This document shows, one piece after another, positions 1-9,608 of a DNA stretch of 64,000 nt (positions are counted from its first letter, which is position 1; each line of letters starts with the position of its first letter). This stretch comes from Candidatus Obscuribacter sp. (GTDB lineage Bacteria > Cyanobacteriota > Vampirovibrionia > Obscuribacterales > Obscuribacteraceae), in NCBI GenBank assembly GCA_021772095.1, contig JADYXR010000133.1:62001-126000 (forward strand). Reading direction: 5' to 3'. A program made the translations under genes and the position numbers. The notes below the pieces were generated by a model. That model saw nothing but the letters and a program-made list of their open reading frames with translations, was not told the DNA's origin and searched no databases.

Positions 1-2
1 TG

Positions 3-1754
3 GTTATGGACTATCTCGAAGGTCCATCGCTGGGCGATTTGCTCGACCGGGCAGGCGCAGTGCCGCCCGATGAGGCCGTGGATATTTTCCGGCAAGTTTT
101 AAAAGGTCTTTCGCACGCTCACCGCAAAGGCGTCGTGCACCGCGATTTAAAACCGCGGAACCTTGTGCTCGCAGTCGATGAGGACGGCACCGTTCAAGTC
201 AAGATCGTAGACTTCGGTATCGCCAAGATGGTCCCGCAAGATGGCGCTGAGTCTCAGCATCTGACGCAGACCGGCGAAGTTTTCGGCAGTCCGATTTACA
301 TGAGTCCTGAACAGTGTTCCGGTCAACCGCTGGATCTGCGCTCAGACATTTATTCCTGGGGCTGCGTCATGTTTGAAACATTGACGGGCTCGCCTCCGTT
401 TCTCGGCAAGAATGCTGTGGAGACAATGTCCATGCACGTCAATGACGATCCGCCCAACTTCAAAGAAATCGCGCCGAATGCAAATATTCCCAGAGAATTG
501 CAAGACGTCGTGATCGGCTGCCTGCGCAAAGATCCAAAAAAACGTTATCAAAATACCGCAGAAATTTTAGAAGCGCTGCCCGTGCCCGGCGGCATTCCGC
601 CCAAACAAAGCCAGACTGGAACAGTGGTTATGCGGCTCGGCGACATGGTGCAAAACACCACGCCTAATCCAATTTCGATAAGAACCAAAACGCCTAGAAA
701 AACGAAAAAGCATCTGGTCAAAATTTCTTCGCGAGGGCTCGCCACCACCTTCGGTATCGCCTTCATGTCGCTATTTTCATTGATCGCCTTTTTCCCATTT
801 ACTGTTGAAGAAGTGCCTGGCACTCCAATGCAGAAAATGTGGTGGCAGACCGAAATGTGGACCGCCGGCAAACTGATGGAGCTCCGTTATCCGGGTGCTG
901 CACTGACGATTTTGAAACACGCTGTTTACGACGTCAGTAATTTTTCCGGTCCCGGCGGCAAGCCGATGAAAAATTACGATTCGGAATTGCTCACCCTGAC
1001 GAAGCAGGCTGAGGCTTACCTGCTTTCTGGACAAACAGCTCTGCAGGACGAAACGATTGAAAAGATCGTCCAGCTCGATCGAGAACGTTATGATAAACGT
1101 GCAATTCGCCTCATCAATGACATGGCGAAATCCCAAAAGCATGTCGAAGAACTGATCGCCAGCGGAGATTCTCTTGAACGACATATCGGCGAGAAAGAAT
1201 TAAATTGGGCAGGACAAGTTCGCCATATCGTGGAAATCGCGCGGAGACTTGACGCCAACTATGCATACGGTCGCGAGTACCAACTGCTGTTTAGCGCATC
1301 AGCATTGATGCGAAGACTCTACGGAGACAACTTCATTGGTCTGGCTGACATATACGAACAAATGGCTGATTGTCTCTTAAATCAGGACCGCGTCGAAGAA
1401 ATTGGCGACAAAGAGTTGTATAGCAAAATAAAAAACATCCGATTGGTTCACGCTAAAGAAGGGGCGAAAAAGCCCGAGGAAGACGAGAATTACATTCGTT
1501 CCGCATTGCACCTCGGGCAGTGGCAACGCGACCGCAGTCAATTCGCCGAAGCTCAAATCAACCTTGAAAATGCAGTTAAAATGGCCGAGAAGTGCAAGAA
1601 GATTAAGCCCGATCAACTGGCTGAATATTATGGCTCACTGGCAGATTTGTACGAACAAACGAAGAATTTCACCGAAGCTCAAAAACACAGACAAAAAGCA
1701 CAAAAGATGTGTTCTCCTGAAGCTATCGAAGCGAGCGTAAGAGGCAAGCATTAG
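3..1754 (+). CDS. Serine/threonine protein kinase with TM segment and C-terminal TPR region (5' truncated by window edge)
   Basis: Frame open to the window start; HRDLKP, DFG (VDFGIAK), GSPIYMSPEQ activation segment; hydrophobic segment ATTFGIAFMSLFSLIAFFPF; TPR-like C-terminus. Confidence 0.9.
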   Translation, partial: VMDYLEGPSLGDLLDRAGAVPPDEAVDIFRQVLKGLSHAHRKGVVHRDLKPRNLVLAVDEDGTVQVKIVDFGIAKMVPQDGAESQHLTQTGEVFGSPIYMSPEQCSGQPLDLRSDIYSWGCVMFETLTGSPPFLGKNAVETMSMHVNDDPPNFKEIAPNANIPRELQDVVIGCLRKDPKKRYQNTAEILEALPVPGGIPPKQSQTGTVVMRLGDMVQNTTPNPISIRTKTPRKTKKHLVKISSRGLATTFGIAFMSLFSLIAFFPFTVEEVPGTPMQKMWWQTEMWTAGKLMELRYPGAALTILKHAVYDVSNFSGPGGKPMKNYDSELLTLTKQAEAYLLSGQTALQDETIEKIVQLDRERYDKRAIRLINDMAKSQKHVEELIASGDSLERHIGEKELNWAGQVRHIVEIARRLDANYAYGREYQLLFSASALMRRLYGDNFIGLADIYEQMADCLLNQDRVEEIGDKELYSKIKNIRLVHAKEGAKKPEEDENYIRSALHLGQWQRDRSQFAEAQINLENAVKMAEKCKKIKPDQLAEYYGSLADLYEQTKNFTEAQKHRQKAQKMCSPEAIEASVRGKH

Positions 1755-1870
1755 CGGCGTTTCTTCAGAACATATTGCGCAACAACGACCGTTTTGCGTT
1801 CACAGTTTGGTTTATAACTCGGCGGTGCATAATATCTGCGGTGTTATTGGCATGGCGAAATAAGTAATAA

Positions 1871-2902
1871 ATGAGTGCTGACTCGCAGTTAGATCCATTG
1901 GCTGGCGTTTTAATAGACAACTCGTTTTTAGGAGTGATCATCACTTCCAAAAACGAGATTGAATTGATCAATCCGCAAGCGTTAAAACTTCTCGGCTACA
2001 CTGATGAAGAGCTCAGATCGCAGGATCTGAAGTCATTGATTACGTTGGCTGATTCTTCCCTCGGAACGATGGAAGAACTGTTCAATACGCCGACGAAAAA
2101 TTTGATTCGCGCCAAAATTCAACACAAAGATTCAAGTCAACTGCCAGTAGACATCAGCATTTCCACATTTCAAGATCAAGGCTCCGACAAATACGTTGTG
2201 CAATTTGCTGATGCGCGCACGTCGGAATTGATTGAAGAACTGAAACGAGAATTCATTACGAAAGTCAGCTCTGATCTGCGTTCGCCACTGACTGCCATCA
2301 GTGGATCTCTGGCAATATTGAGTTCGGAACGTATGGCAAAATTGTCGGACAGTGTCCGCAATGTGGTGACGATTGCAGAGCGTAACTGTAAGCGACTGAT
2401 TTTAATGGTAAATGAAATCATCGATCTCGAAAGTCTGGAGAGCGGCAACATCCGCCTTCAACCGCGCAGACAGGACCTTCGCGATCTGGTTGCCCAGGCG
2501 GTCAAAATGGTCGCTGCGTATTGCGATGAAAATTCGGTGACGGTGTTAAATCGTTCGGTGAGTATGCCGGTTCAATCTGACGACGAACGCATGCCCCAAG
2601 TTATCGCGACGCTGCTACGCAGCGCGATCAAGGCATCCCCGAAAGGCGGCGAGGTTGAGGTCAGTTCGCATCAGGAAAATGGCTGGGCTGAACTCAAGGT
2701 CAAATACAAAACCGGTCCAGACACTGATGGCACAATGATTGACGCCAGTATCGAAGACGCCCTGGCGCAGCGCAGCCTGGAGTTGTGCAAAGAAATTGTC
2801 GCATTGCACAAAGGATTTTTTGGATCCGAAGGCAATGGCGCTGAAGGCGCAGGCGGCTCTGATAAAATTTTTTGGGTGCGTTTACCGTCAGGCACTAAGT
2901 GA
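1871..2902 (+). CDS. PAS domain + HisKA-like protein, probable histidine pseudokinase
   Basis: PAS-like N-term (LIDNSFLGVIITSKNEIELINPQALKLLGYTDEEL); H-box reads SSDLRSPLTAI instead of S-H-E-L-R-T-P-L; N-box and G-boxes degenerate. Confidence 0.8.
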   Translation: MSADSQLDPLAGVLIDNSFLGVIITSKNEIELINPQALKLLGYTDEELRSQDLKSLITLADSSLGTMEELFNTPTKNLIRAKIQHKDSSQLPVDISISTFQDQGSDKYVVQFADARTSELIEELKREFITKVSSDLRSPLTAISGSLAILSSERMAKLSDSVRNVVTIAERNCKRLILMVNEIIDLESLESGNIRLQPRRQDLRDLVAQAVKMVAAYCDENSVTVLNRSVSMPVQSDDERMPQVIATLLRSAIKASPKGGEVEVSSHQENGWAELKVKYKTGPDTDGTMIDASIEDALAQRSLELCKEIVALHKGFFGSEGNGAEGAGGSDKIFWVRLPSGTK

Positions 2903-2985
2903 CGGGGTTTCGAGCGGTAATTGTGCGATTTCGTCCGTTGATCTGAGCACTTCTGTGGTATATAGAATATAGGGACTAAATTCCC

Positions 2986-3585
2986 ATGGCAGAAGGATCG
3001 ACGACAAGCGCAATGCAGCATTCACGTCTCCTATTAAAACATCGCAAGCGCAATCAGGTGGGCTCAGGCGCCAGCACCGCTGAATTCGCGCCTGCTTTAG
3101 TCATCTTTTTTCTCGTCGTTTTGTTTCCGCTGATCAACTTGATCATGTTCACGACCGGATATGCAACTGGTTATCTCTGCGCTAAGCAGTGCGCCAGCCG
3201 CGCTTCCACACAGAATACCTATACCGAAGCACTCACCGTTGTTCAACAAGAAGCCGCGACTTTCGTTGCCTCCGGATTTGGTGCCTTCACAAAACTCGTT
3301 CCTGTCGGTGGAGCCGCCGGTAGTGGCATCGATTTGTATGTTGTTTCAGTCCCTTATGGCGGTGGAACCGCTACCAGTTGGCCGAAGAACACACCAATGC
3401 CTGCGGTCGCCACGCCTGATACCAACACCTATGAATATAAAGTCGAAGCAAATTTCAATGTCGGACCGTTTATGAACATGAGTATGTTGCCTTTCATCGG
3501 CAGCGTGCCCGGACTAGGACCGCCTGCCAGGCTGACGTTCGTCGCCACGGGCAGTGCTGAATTTCCGGAAGGACTAAACCAATAA
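2986..3585 (+). CDS. TadE-like pilus/secretion-associated protein
   Basis: N-terminal TAEFAPALVIFFLVVLFPLINLIMF hydrophobic segment after a short basic leader, typical of TadE/TadG-like proteins. Confidence 0.6.
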   Translation: MAEGSTTSAMQHSRLLLKHRKRNQVGSGASTAEFAPALVIFFLVVLFPLINLIMFTTGYATGYLCAKQCASRASTQNTYTEALTVVQQEAATFVASGFGAFTKLVPVGGAAGSGIDLYVVSVPYGGGTATSWPKNTPMPAVATPDTNTYEYKVEANFNVGPFMNMSMLPFIGSVPGLGPPARLTFVATGSAEFPEGLNQ

Positions 3586-3601
3586 AGCATCCCTGATCCA
3601 A

Positions 3602-3640
3602 ACAAAAACGCGTTACGGAAAACCCGAAACGCGTTTTTGT
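3602..3640. terminator. Rho-independent-type hairpin, possibly bidirectional
   Basis: Perfect 13-bp inverted repeat ACAAAAACGCGTT...AACGCGTTTTTGT with 13-nt loop, directly after the TadE-like stop. Confidence 0.75.
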
Positions 3641-3796
3641 TCTTGTACTTACTTTTTGCGTGATACCACTAGTGGTGGCAAGCAACTTTTGAGTGACGTC
3701 GGACCTACATTCGAGACCCGCCGCCTTCCGTTCAAAACGTTTCCCTACCTTCAGCCGAAACGATGCACGCAGTCTTCAACGGACTGCAAATTTAGA

Positions 3797-4603
3797 CTAG
3801 GCCCGAAGAAGAGTTGCCGCAAAGATATCGTCAGAGCGCGACTGGCTTTCGCCGATCAACTTGTAGTGGTCAGCTTGACGTTGCATGTCCGATGATTCAC
3901 TGTTTTTGTTCTGACCTTTTAGAAATTCGGAATAACGCTGCATGCATTGACCCAGGCGTTTGAAAGAACGTCTCTGTTTAAACCCGGCGATTGCTTCACG
4001 ATAAGCTTTCTCAGCCAGTTCCGGCTTCTTCTCATCATCCTGCAACAGGGCTTCCAGAAAAGCAAATTCTTCGAATGGACCAAGCGGTGATTCCACGTTT
4101 TTCTTGGCCTTCGCGATCACTTTGAGTGCTTCGTCCGGTTTGCCCAATTGACGATGAATGGTGGCAAGTTTATAAACAGCTTCCAGAGCCAGTCTATGCT
4201 CACCCGATAAAGTTTTGCCGAAGATATCTTGTGCCTTCAAACAAACTTCGAGGGCAGCCTCGAACTTTCCTTCCTGGATGTAGCAGGTCGCTTGGTGATT
4301 GTAGACCGGTCCCAGTTTATAGTGACCGGCGTAAAAAGCTTGCTCGTAAATCTTGAGCGCGGTATTGAAGCATTCATGCGCTTCTTCATACTTTCCAAGT
4401 TGAGCTTTTACTTCACCAAGGAGATCGAGCAGATCTGCAACGCCTGGATCTTTGGCTTCCAGAGCCTCTTTACGTTGGTTTATTGCCTGGGAAAGAAGTT
4501 CTTCAACGACATCGAACTTTCCGAGCTTTAGATATTGCTTCGCTTTGTCGACGGTCCATTCGGATTCCGACAGATTTTTCAGGGCACTGGCTTTAAGCGT
4601 CAT
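3797..4603 (-). CDS. TPR repeat protein
   Basis: TPR motifs (LLDLLGEVKAQLGKYEEAHECFNTALKIYEQ...); ATG at 4603 preceded by GAGGA, preferred over the track start at 4678. Confidence 0.8.
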   Translation of the reverse strand: MTLKASALKNLSESEWTVDKAKQYLKLGKFDVVEELLSQAINQRKEALEAKDPGVADLLDLLGEVKAQLGKYEEAHECFNTALKIYEQAFYAGHYKLGPVYNHQATCYIQEGKFEAALEVCLKAQDIFGKTLSGEHRLALEAVYKLATIHRQLGKPDEALKVIAKAKKNVESPLGPFEEFAFLEALLQDDEKKPELAEKAYREAIAGFKQRRSFKRLGQCMQRYSEFLKGQNKNSESSDMQRQADHYKLIGESQSRSDDIFAATLLRA

Positions 4604-4729
4604 TTGCAATAAGTCCTCGACTGATCTCCACAGGGTATCGAAATTAGCACATAAGATAGTCACAAGTCCTATTGACATCTTTTATTTGTAGAACTATGCT
4701 TCCGTAATTACTATCCGAGATCTCCCTAT

Positions 4730-5479
4730 ATGCGACGTATCTACGAGCTCATTGCCTTGGCAAGTTTTGCATTCATATGTACGCAACCTGCCAACGCTCA
4801 AGGTTATGACCCAAACCAGGGTCAATACGCGCAGCAGCAGGGCGGCTACCAGCAACCGCCGGTCTATCAACAATACAACGGGATCCCGCAAACCTCGCCC
4901 AATTCAGGTTATTCGGGCGGGCAGCCGATGCAACAACAGCAATACGGCGGTCAGCCGCAATACGCTCAGCAACCGGCGGATCAGCAGCAATATGGGCAGC
5001 CCCAACTTCAGCAGCAATACGCCCAATACGGGCAGATGCCTCAACCTCAAACTTTTTACGGAAATGCGCAACAGCAAGTTCCTGGCGGCTATCAGCAAAA
5101 CGGCGGTGCTCAGCAAGCCGACAATAGCGCGCCACAAATGCCGGCTGGATCGTTTTTGAACGACTCACCAGGCGAGAATTCATCGACTCCGCCGGAAAAA
5201 TCAATTACTGAAAACCCGAGCGGCGGAGTCAAGGGCGGCGCGGCTATCAAAGCGGCTGGCGGCATGCTCGGAAAATTCGTTGGTGGTGTTGGTCGAATGG
5301 CGACACCTGCAGCCAGTATGTATCTGATGAACCGAGCAGTCGGCGGCAACATGCGTGTTGTCATGCCCGCTCCGATGATTCCGATTCCCGGCATGGGAGG
5401 CGGATATGGCGGGTTTGGCGGTGGATATGGCAACCCGTATATGGGCAACGGAATGCGCAATATGATGGGCGGCTGGTAG
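4730..5479 (+). CDS. Secreted Q/Y/G-rich low-complexity protein
   Basis: Signal peptide MRRIYELIALASFAFICTQPANAQ; then QQ/QYGQ/GGYQQ-rich region and Gly-rich C-term (GGGYGGFGGGYGNPYMGNG). Confidence 0.75.
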   Translation: MRRIYELIALASFAFICTQPANAQGYDPNQGQYAQQQGGYQQPPVYQQYNGIPQTSPNSGYSGGQPMQQQQYGGQPQYAQQPADQQQYGQPQLQQQYAQYGQMPQPQTFYGNAQQQVPGGYQQNGGAQQADNSAPQMPAGSFLNDSPGENSSTPPEKSITENPSGGVKGGAAIKAAGGMLGKFVGGVGRMATPAASMYLMNRAVGGNMRVVMPAPMIPIPGMGGGYGGFGGGYGNPYMGNGMRNMMGGW

Positions 5480-5554
5480 TTTCACAGCGCACTAAGTTTT
5501 GCAGCGTACTAAGTTTCAGAAGAGAACTTTATCGATTCGCAAGAGATCATCATC

Positions 5555-5571
5555 GAACCGCTCAGCGGTTC
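5555..5571. terminator. Candidate hairpin terminator between convergent genes
   Basis: GAACCGC-TCA-GCGGTTC perfect 7-bp stem, with a T-rich run (TTATTTTTTT) further downstream. Confidence 0.45.
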
Positions 5572-5642
5572 TCTGTCGCTTATTTTTTTCGGCGGTCTAA
5601 GTACTTTAATTTCTTCGACACTGGTCTATCGACGGTCGCCTT

Positions 5643-6908
5643 CTATCGGCGATGGCTGGTCGGAATTGGCGTCTGTGTCAAACCGGCAACTACGAAGTTG
5701 GCGGCTAATGCCTGTCTCAAGCTGATCTTAATAACCGGAGCAGGGTCGGGAAGGAAGTTGCCGATAGCGATCTTGGCGTTGTTATCGAAGTGTCCGGTCA
5801 TGTGCATCACATAGCCGCGACCGTATGGATAAACGACCGCGAGTATCCCGGCGCGATCCGGATCATCCGCCGCCAGTTGAGTGCTCGTTGCCAATATCCG
5901 CACAGCATCACGGTTCAGGACTCTTATCAAATGACTGTCTTGATCGAGTTTCCAATACGCATTGGTTACGGTGTTTTTAAACAAAACAGGGTCGGTATCA
6001 TATACGGTGGCATCCACTACGTCCCTTCTGTTTGTGGCTTTGTTCCATTTTATAATTTCGTGTTGCGAACGGTCGACCAGAATTGGTCCGGTGAAGTTAT
6101 CGAGAGCCCAGTCTGTGGAGAGAAGATATCCACCACGCTGAACGAATTCACGCAATTTCTGATGCGACGAGCGCGGTAGGTTTCCGGCGCAATCGACGAT
6201 TACGACTTTGGTTTCGTTGAGCGGGAAGCCTTCAATTTTGCCACTACCCATCTTCACGTGCGGAATTTGAAACTTATCCAGCGTCTTTGCTGAGTTGTCC
6301 CACTGCCCCTTGAGCACAACAACTGAATTATTTGGGTTGCTCGACGCGCTTAGCGCAAACTGCGGATGCGCATTTTCCAACCAGGCGCGAAACGTTTGCG
6401 GCGGAATCGACTCGGACTGCGGCTTTCGCGCTTGCAGTGGAGTGTCGATTAACGACTCGATCTTGCCGGTCAACGGCGCGCGTTGCTGCTGTTGTTGATT
6501 GCCTGCTGATGCGGCGTTTCCGTCAAGTCGAGTGACACCACCTTGCAGTGAAACCGTAGTGGCGCCGCTCGACGCGGGTGAACTCTGGCCGTTTTGATTC
6601 TGTGCGTTTTGATTTTGCGCATTAGTAAACGTTGGATCGGCCGAGAAGTCGTTCGAACCATACTTTGCATCCGGCGGAGCGGCGGAGCCACTGGCGGAGT
6701 TGCCATCGTCGAGTGTTGCAGAGCCCGGTCGCAGCATTCGCAACCGGCGATCCGGCGCAGTTTTCGGCGCAGCCGAAGCGGTGGCTTTGGCGGAACCGCC
6801 GGTGTTGGCCCGAACCTCGAACTGCGGCATCAGAGGCGCCACTGCAATCAGAAGACCGAGTGCCACCAGAATTGTTTTGTTATTGGAATCTGATCGCAGT
6901 TTTTTCAT
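5643..6908 (-). CDS. Secreted protein with GATase1-like/DUF4159-like domain
   Basis: ATG at 6908 with AAGGG upstream; signal/TM segment TILVALGLLIAVAPLM; REFVQRGGYLLSTDWALDNF and YGRGYVMHMTGHFDN resemble a ThuA/glutamine-amidotransferase-like fold. Confidence 0.6.
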   Translation of the reverse strand: MKKLRSDSNNKTILVALGLLIAVAPLMPQFEVRANTGGSAKATASAAPKTAPDRRLRMLRPGSATLDDGNSASGSAAPPDAKYGSNDFSADPTFTNAQNQNAQNQNGQSSPASSGATTVSLQGGVTRLDGNAASAGNQQQQQRAPLTGKIESLIDTPLQARKPQSESIPPQTFRAWLENAHPQFALSASSNPNNSVVVLKGQWDNSAKTLDKFQIPHVKMGSGKIEGFPLNETKVVIVDCAGNLPRSSHQKLREFVQRGGYLLSTDWALDNFTGPILVDRSQHEIIKWNKATNRRDVVDATVYDTDPVLFKNTVTNAYWKLDQDSHLIRVLNRDAVRILATSTQLAADDPDRAGILAVVYPYGRGYVMHMTGHFDNNAKIAIGNFLPDPAPVIKISLRQALAANFVVAGLTQTPIPTSHRR

Positions 6909-7240
6909 CACGACCCTTGAGACGCCGACGGAGCACTTGGGTTCCCCTGCACATGTTATATGTTCGAATCCGTCGATCACATTTATCCAGTACTCTTGAG
7001 TTGATTATTATTCGAATGACAACCCTGGCGCCCAAGGCGGCGCTTTAACAGATGCATTTAACCAAACTCAACCAGATGCATTCAATCGATGCAGACCTCA
7101 AGCAGGAGTCAAATCACGCGAATTTCACGCCTTGTCCCTCACACTTGTTCACGCAGCTCATTTGTCCCCTCTAAGGGCACATTTTTTCACTGGTGCTAAG
7201 CTTTCTGTGTCGGTTAATTAGACCTATAAGTGGAGGGTCC

Positions 7241-8491
7241 GTGGTTAAAGTATTTTTGGCGCTTTTGATGGTCCTGTTTTCGGCAACAGCACCAGCCTTT
7301 GCACAATCACCCGACGCGAATGACGAAGTAGAAAACTCAGTCAGCACCGCTTACGAAGCGACGTCCGAAAGCTCGTCGTCACCTGAGTCGTCATCAGCTG
7401 GCGCGCCATCAGCCGGATCGTTATTACCTCACGCGTCATCAACCAGCACAACTCCTTCTACTTCAACCTCAACTTCTACTCCAACGACTCCCGATACCCC
7501 AGTAACCGCGGCTCCTTCCACACCATCCATCCTTCCAAATACCCCCGACTTGTCCAAGACCACAACAGAATTTCGCGACTCATCGACAACGAAAGCGAAA
7601 GAGTATTTCTTCCTCGTCGTCGAGGGCAAAGGAATGCCAGTCAAAGAAATTTTGGTTAATGGCATTAACGTTCTTGGCGGCTCCTTAATCTCGCTATCCA
7701 TGCCGATCAACGTAACTCCGATGATTAAGCGTGGACTAAACCAAATCAAAGTTCGATGCGTAAGTCACAACGCGGAAGGTTTGGTGACGATCATGGAGAA
7801 GAGAACGTCAGGTCCGAAGAAACTTGAAATCGTGCGAATGGCACTGCCACCTAACGAAAGTGGTGGCAAGGAAATCGTAAAAGATTTGGCCTTCAACGTT
7901 GACCCTGCGCCTGTTCTGCCCGCGAAGATCAATCTCACCGAAAGCGATCGCGAAAAGATTCTTGGTTTAGTTTCCAGCTATTACTCGGCTTTGAAAACGA
8001 AAAATCCGACGAAGCTTCGTTCCTTGTACTCGAGCGCTCTTAAGGAAGAACAGCGTATATTCCCTGAAGGCGCGGACTTCTTCACGAAAGTACTGAACAA
8101 AGAAATTGCTCTGTTGAAACGCAAAGAGATTCAGATGAATAGTTTTACGGTCGACAACATCATGCTCGAGCAAGAAAACGACAAGATTAAAGCGGTGCGC
8201 ACAGATCGCAAAGCGATGATGGAAAGTAATGAAATAGAGGTCTCACTGGAGCCGTTTCTTTCCGAAGTGACTCCTGAGGAAGCGCTTGCTAAGAACGTCA
8301 AAGCTAAAAGCAAGCAAAAGAAAAACATTAAAACTAAGAAAGCACTAACCGCCACCCCGACAACGGAGCAAGAAGAGCATGAGGAGGGTGACCGACTCGA
8401 GAGCAGCGCGAAACAACGCCTGCTGACGACCACATTATTGTTCCGAAAAATTGATGGGCAATGGCACTTGGCCCTGCCGAGAGGCGTCTAA
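7241..8491 (+). CDS. Secreted protein of unknown function with Ser/Thr/Pro-rich linker
   Basis: GTG start at 7241 with GGAGG upstream; signal peptide VFLALLMVLFSATAPAFAQ; low-complexity S/T/P region followed by a globular region. Confidence 0.65.
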   Translation: MVKVFLALLMVLFSATAPAFAQSPDANDEVENSVSTAYEATSESSSSPESSSAGAPSAGSLLPHASSTSTTPSTSTSTSTPTTPDTPVTAAPSTPSILPNTPDLSKTTTEFRDSSTTKAKEYFFLVVEGKGMPVKEILVNGINVLGGSLISLSMPINVTPMIKRGLNQIKVRCVSHNAEGLVTIMEKRTSGPKKLEIVRMALPPNESGGKEIVKDLAFNVDPAPVLPAKINLTESDREKILGLVSSYYSALKTKNPTKLRSLYSSALKEEQRIFPEGADFFTKVLNKEIALLKRKEIQMNSFTVDNIMLEQENDKIKAVRTDRKAMMESNEIEVSLEPFLSEVTPEEALAKNVKAKSKQKKNIKTKKALTATPTTEQEEHEEGDRLESSAKQRLLTTTLLFRKIDGQWHLALPRGV

Positions 8492-8546
8492 ATCTATAAT
8501 GTGCCATACTGCGATCGATTGTAATTTCGGCGACTGACACGGGACC

Positions 8547-9608
8547 ATGCGCGTATTAACCTGGATATTTGTTCTGCTTATTTTTGTTGCCACCGCAGCC
8601 GGTGCAGCAGGATATTGGGTTTGGAACGAACTCAATCAACCGATCATTCATGACAAAACCACGTCATCGGTTACAGTGGCTCGCGGAGCCTCTTCCGAAG
8701 AGATTCTCTCGACTTTGAAAAATAACGGTATTATCAGCAATGAATTGCCACTCAAAGTTTATTTAAAGGTCAAAGGCGGGCACGCCGTCATGAAAGCCGG
8801 CGATTATAGATTTCCGTCGCCCATTTCACCGCTTGCTGTTTTAACCGAACTTGAGAAAGGTGGCGCTCCTCACGACAAGATCACAGTGATTGAAGGATGG
8901 ACTCGATTCGACATTGCCAAAGCATTATGCGCCGTGCCATCGTTGAAGTTAAGAAACGAAGCAGAAGCAATGGCGCTTCTGGACGATGCGACCGCGATTA
9001 AGGACCTCGATCCAGTTGCCAAAAATCTGGAAGGATACTTGTTCCCAGACACATATTTCGTCGAACCTGACAGCACCGCCAGTGGTGTGATACTGCAGAT
9101 GGTGAAACGTTTTCGTGACGTCTACAATGAAAAATTGAAAGAACCGGTCAAAAATTCCGGACTGTCTTTGCACAATGCCGTAACCGTCGCTTCTATAATT
9201 GAAACGGAAGCAAAGCTGGCGGAAGAGCGCCCGATCGTGGCTTCCGTAATCTACAATCGCGTTCGAAAGGGCATGCGATTAAGCATGGACTCGACCATCG
9301 TTTACGCTTCGAAATTAGCCGGCAAATGGCGCGACGACGGCAAAGTCTACATGAGCGATTTGAATCGCGACTCGCCTTACAACAGTCGCATGTACAAAGG
9401 TCTGCCGCCAGGTCCAGTGGGCTCTCCCGGACTTAGCTCACTGGTTGCCGGCGTCACTCCCGCCAACACTAATTACCTCTATTACGTTCGCAATCCCGAT
9501 CGAAATGATGGTGCGCATAACTACTACAGCGATCCCGCGGCCTTCGAGAAGGGCGTGGAAGCGCTCCGGCGCTGGGAAAAGATACAAAAACAAAAAGGTT
9601 TGCGATGA
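8547..9608 (+). CDS. mltG: Endolytic murein transglycosylase MltG (YceG-like)
   Basis: Single TM N-term; LEGYLFPDTYFV, VASIIETEAKLAEERPIVASVIYNR, LPPGPVGSPGLSSL motifs. Confidence 0.95.
   Translation: MRVLTWIFVLLIFVATAAGAAGYWVWNELNQPIIHDKTTSSVTVARGASSEEILSTLKNNGIISNELPLKVYLKVKGGHAVMKAGDYRFPSPISPLAVLTELEKGGAPHDKITVIEGWTRFDIAKALCAVPSLKLRNEAEAMALLDDATAIKDLDPVAKNLEGYLFPDTYFVEPDSTASGVILQMVKRFRDVYNEKLKEPVKNSGLSLHNAVTVASIIETEAKLAEERPIVASVIYNRVRKGMRLSMDSTIVYASKLAGKWRDDGKVYMSDLNRDSPYNSRMYKGLPPGPVGSPGLSSLVAGVTPANTNYLYYVRNPDRNDGAHNYYSDPAAFEKGVEALRRWEKIQKQKGLR

Noticed and set aside
5110-5460. Antisense ORF (116 aa, PP/GG-rich) opposite the Q/G-rich gene
   Set aside because: Composition mirrors the low-complexity sense gene; no RBS or domain evidence.
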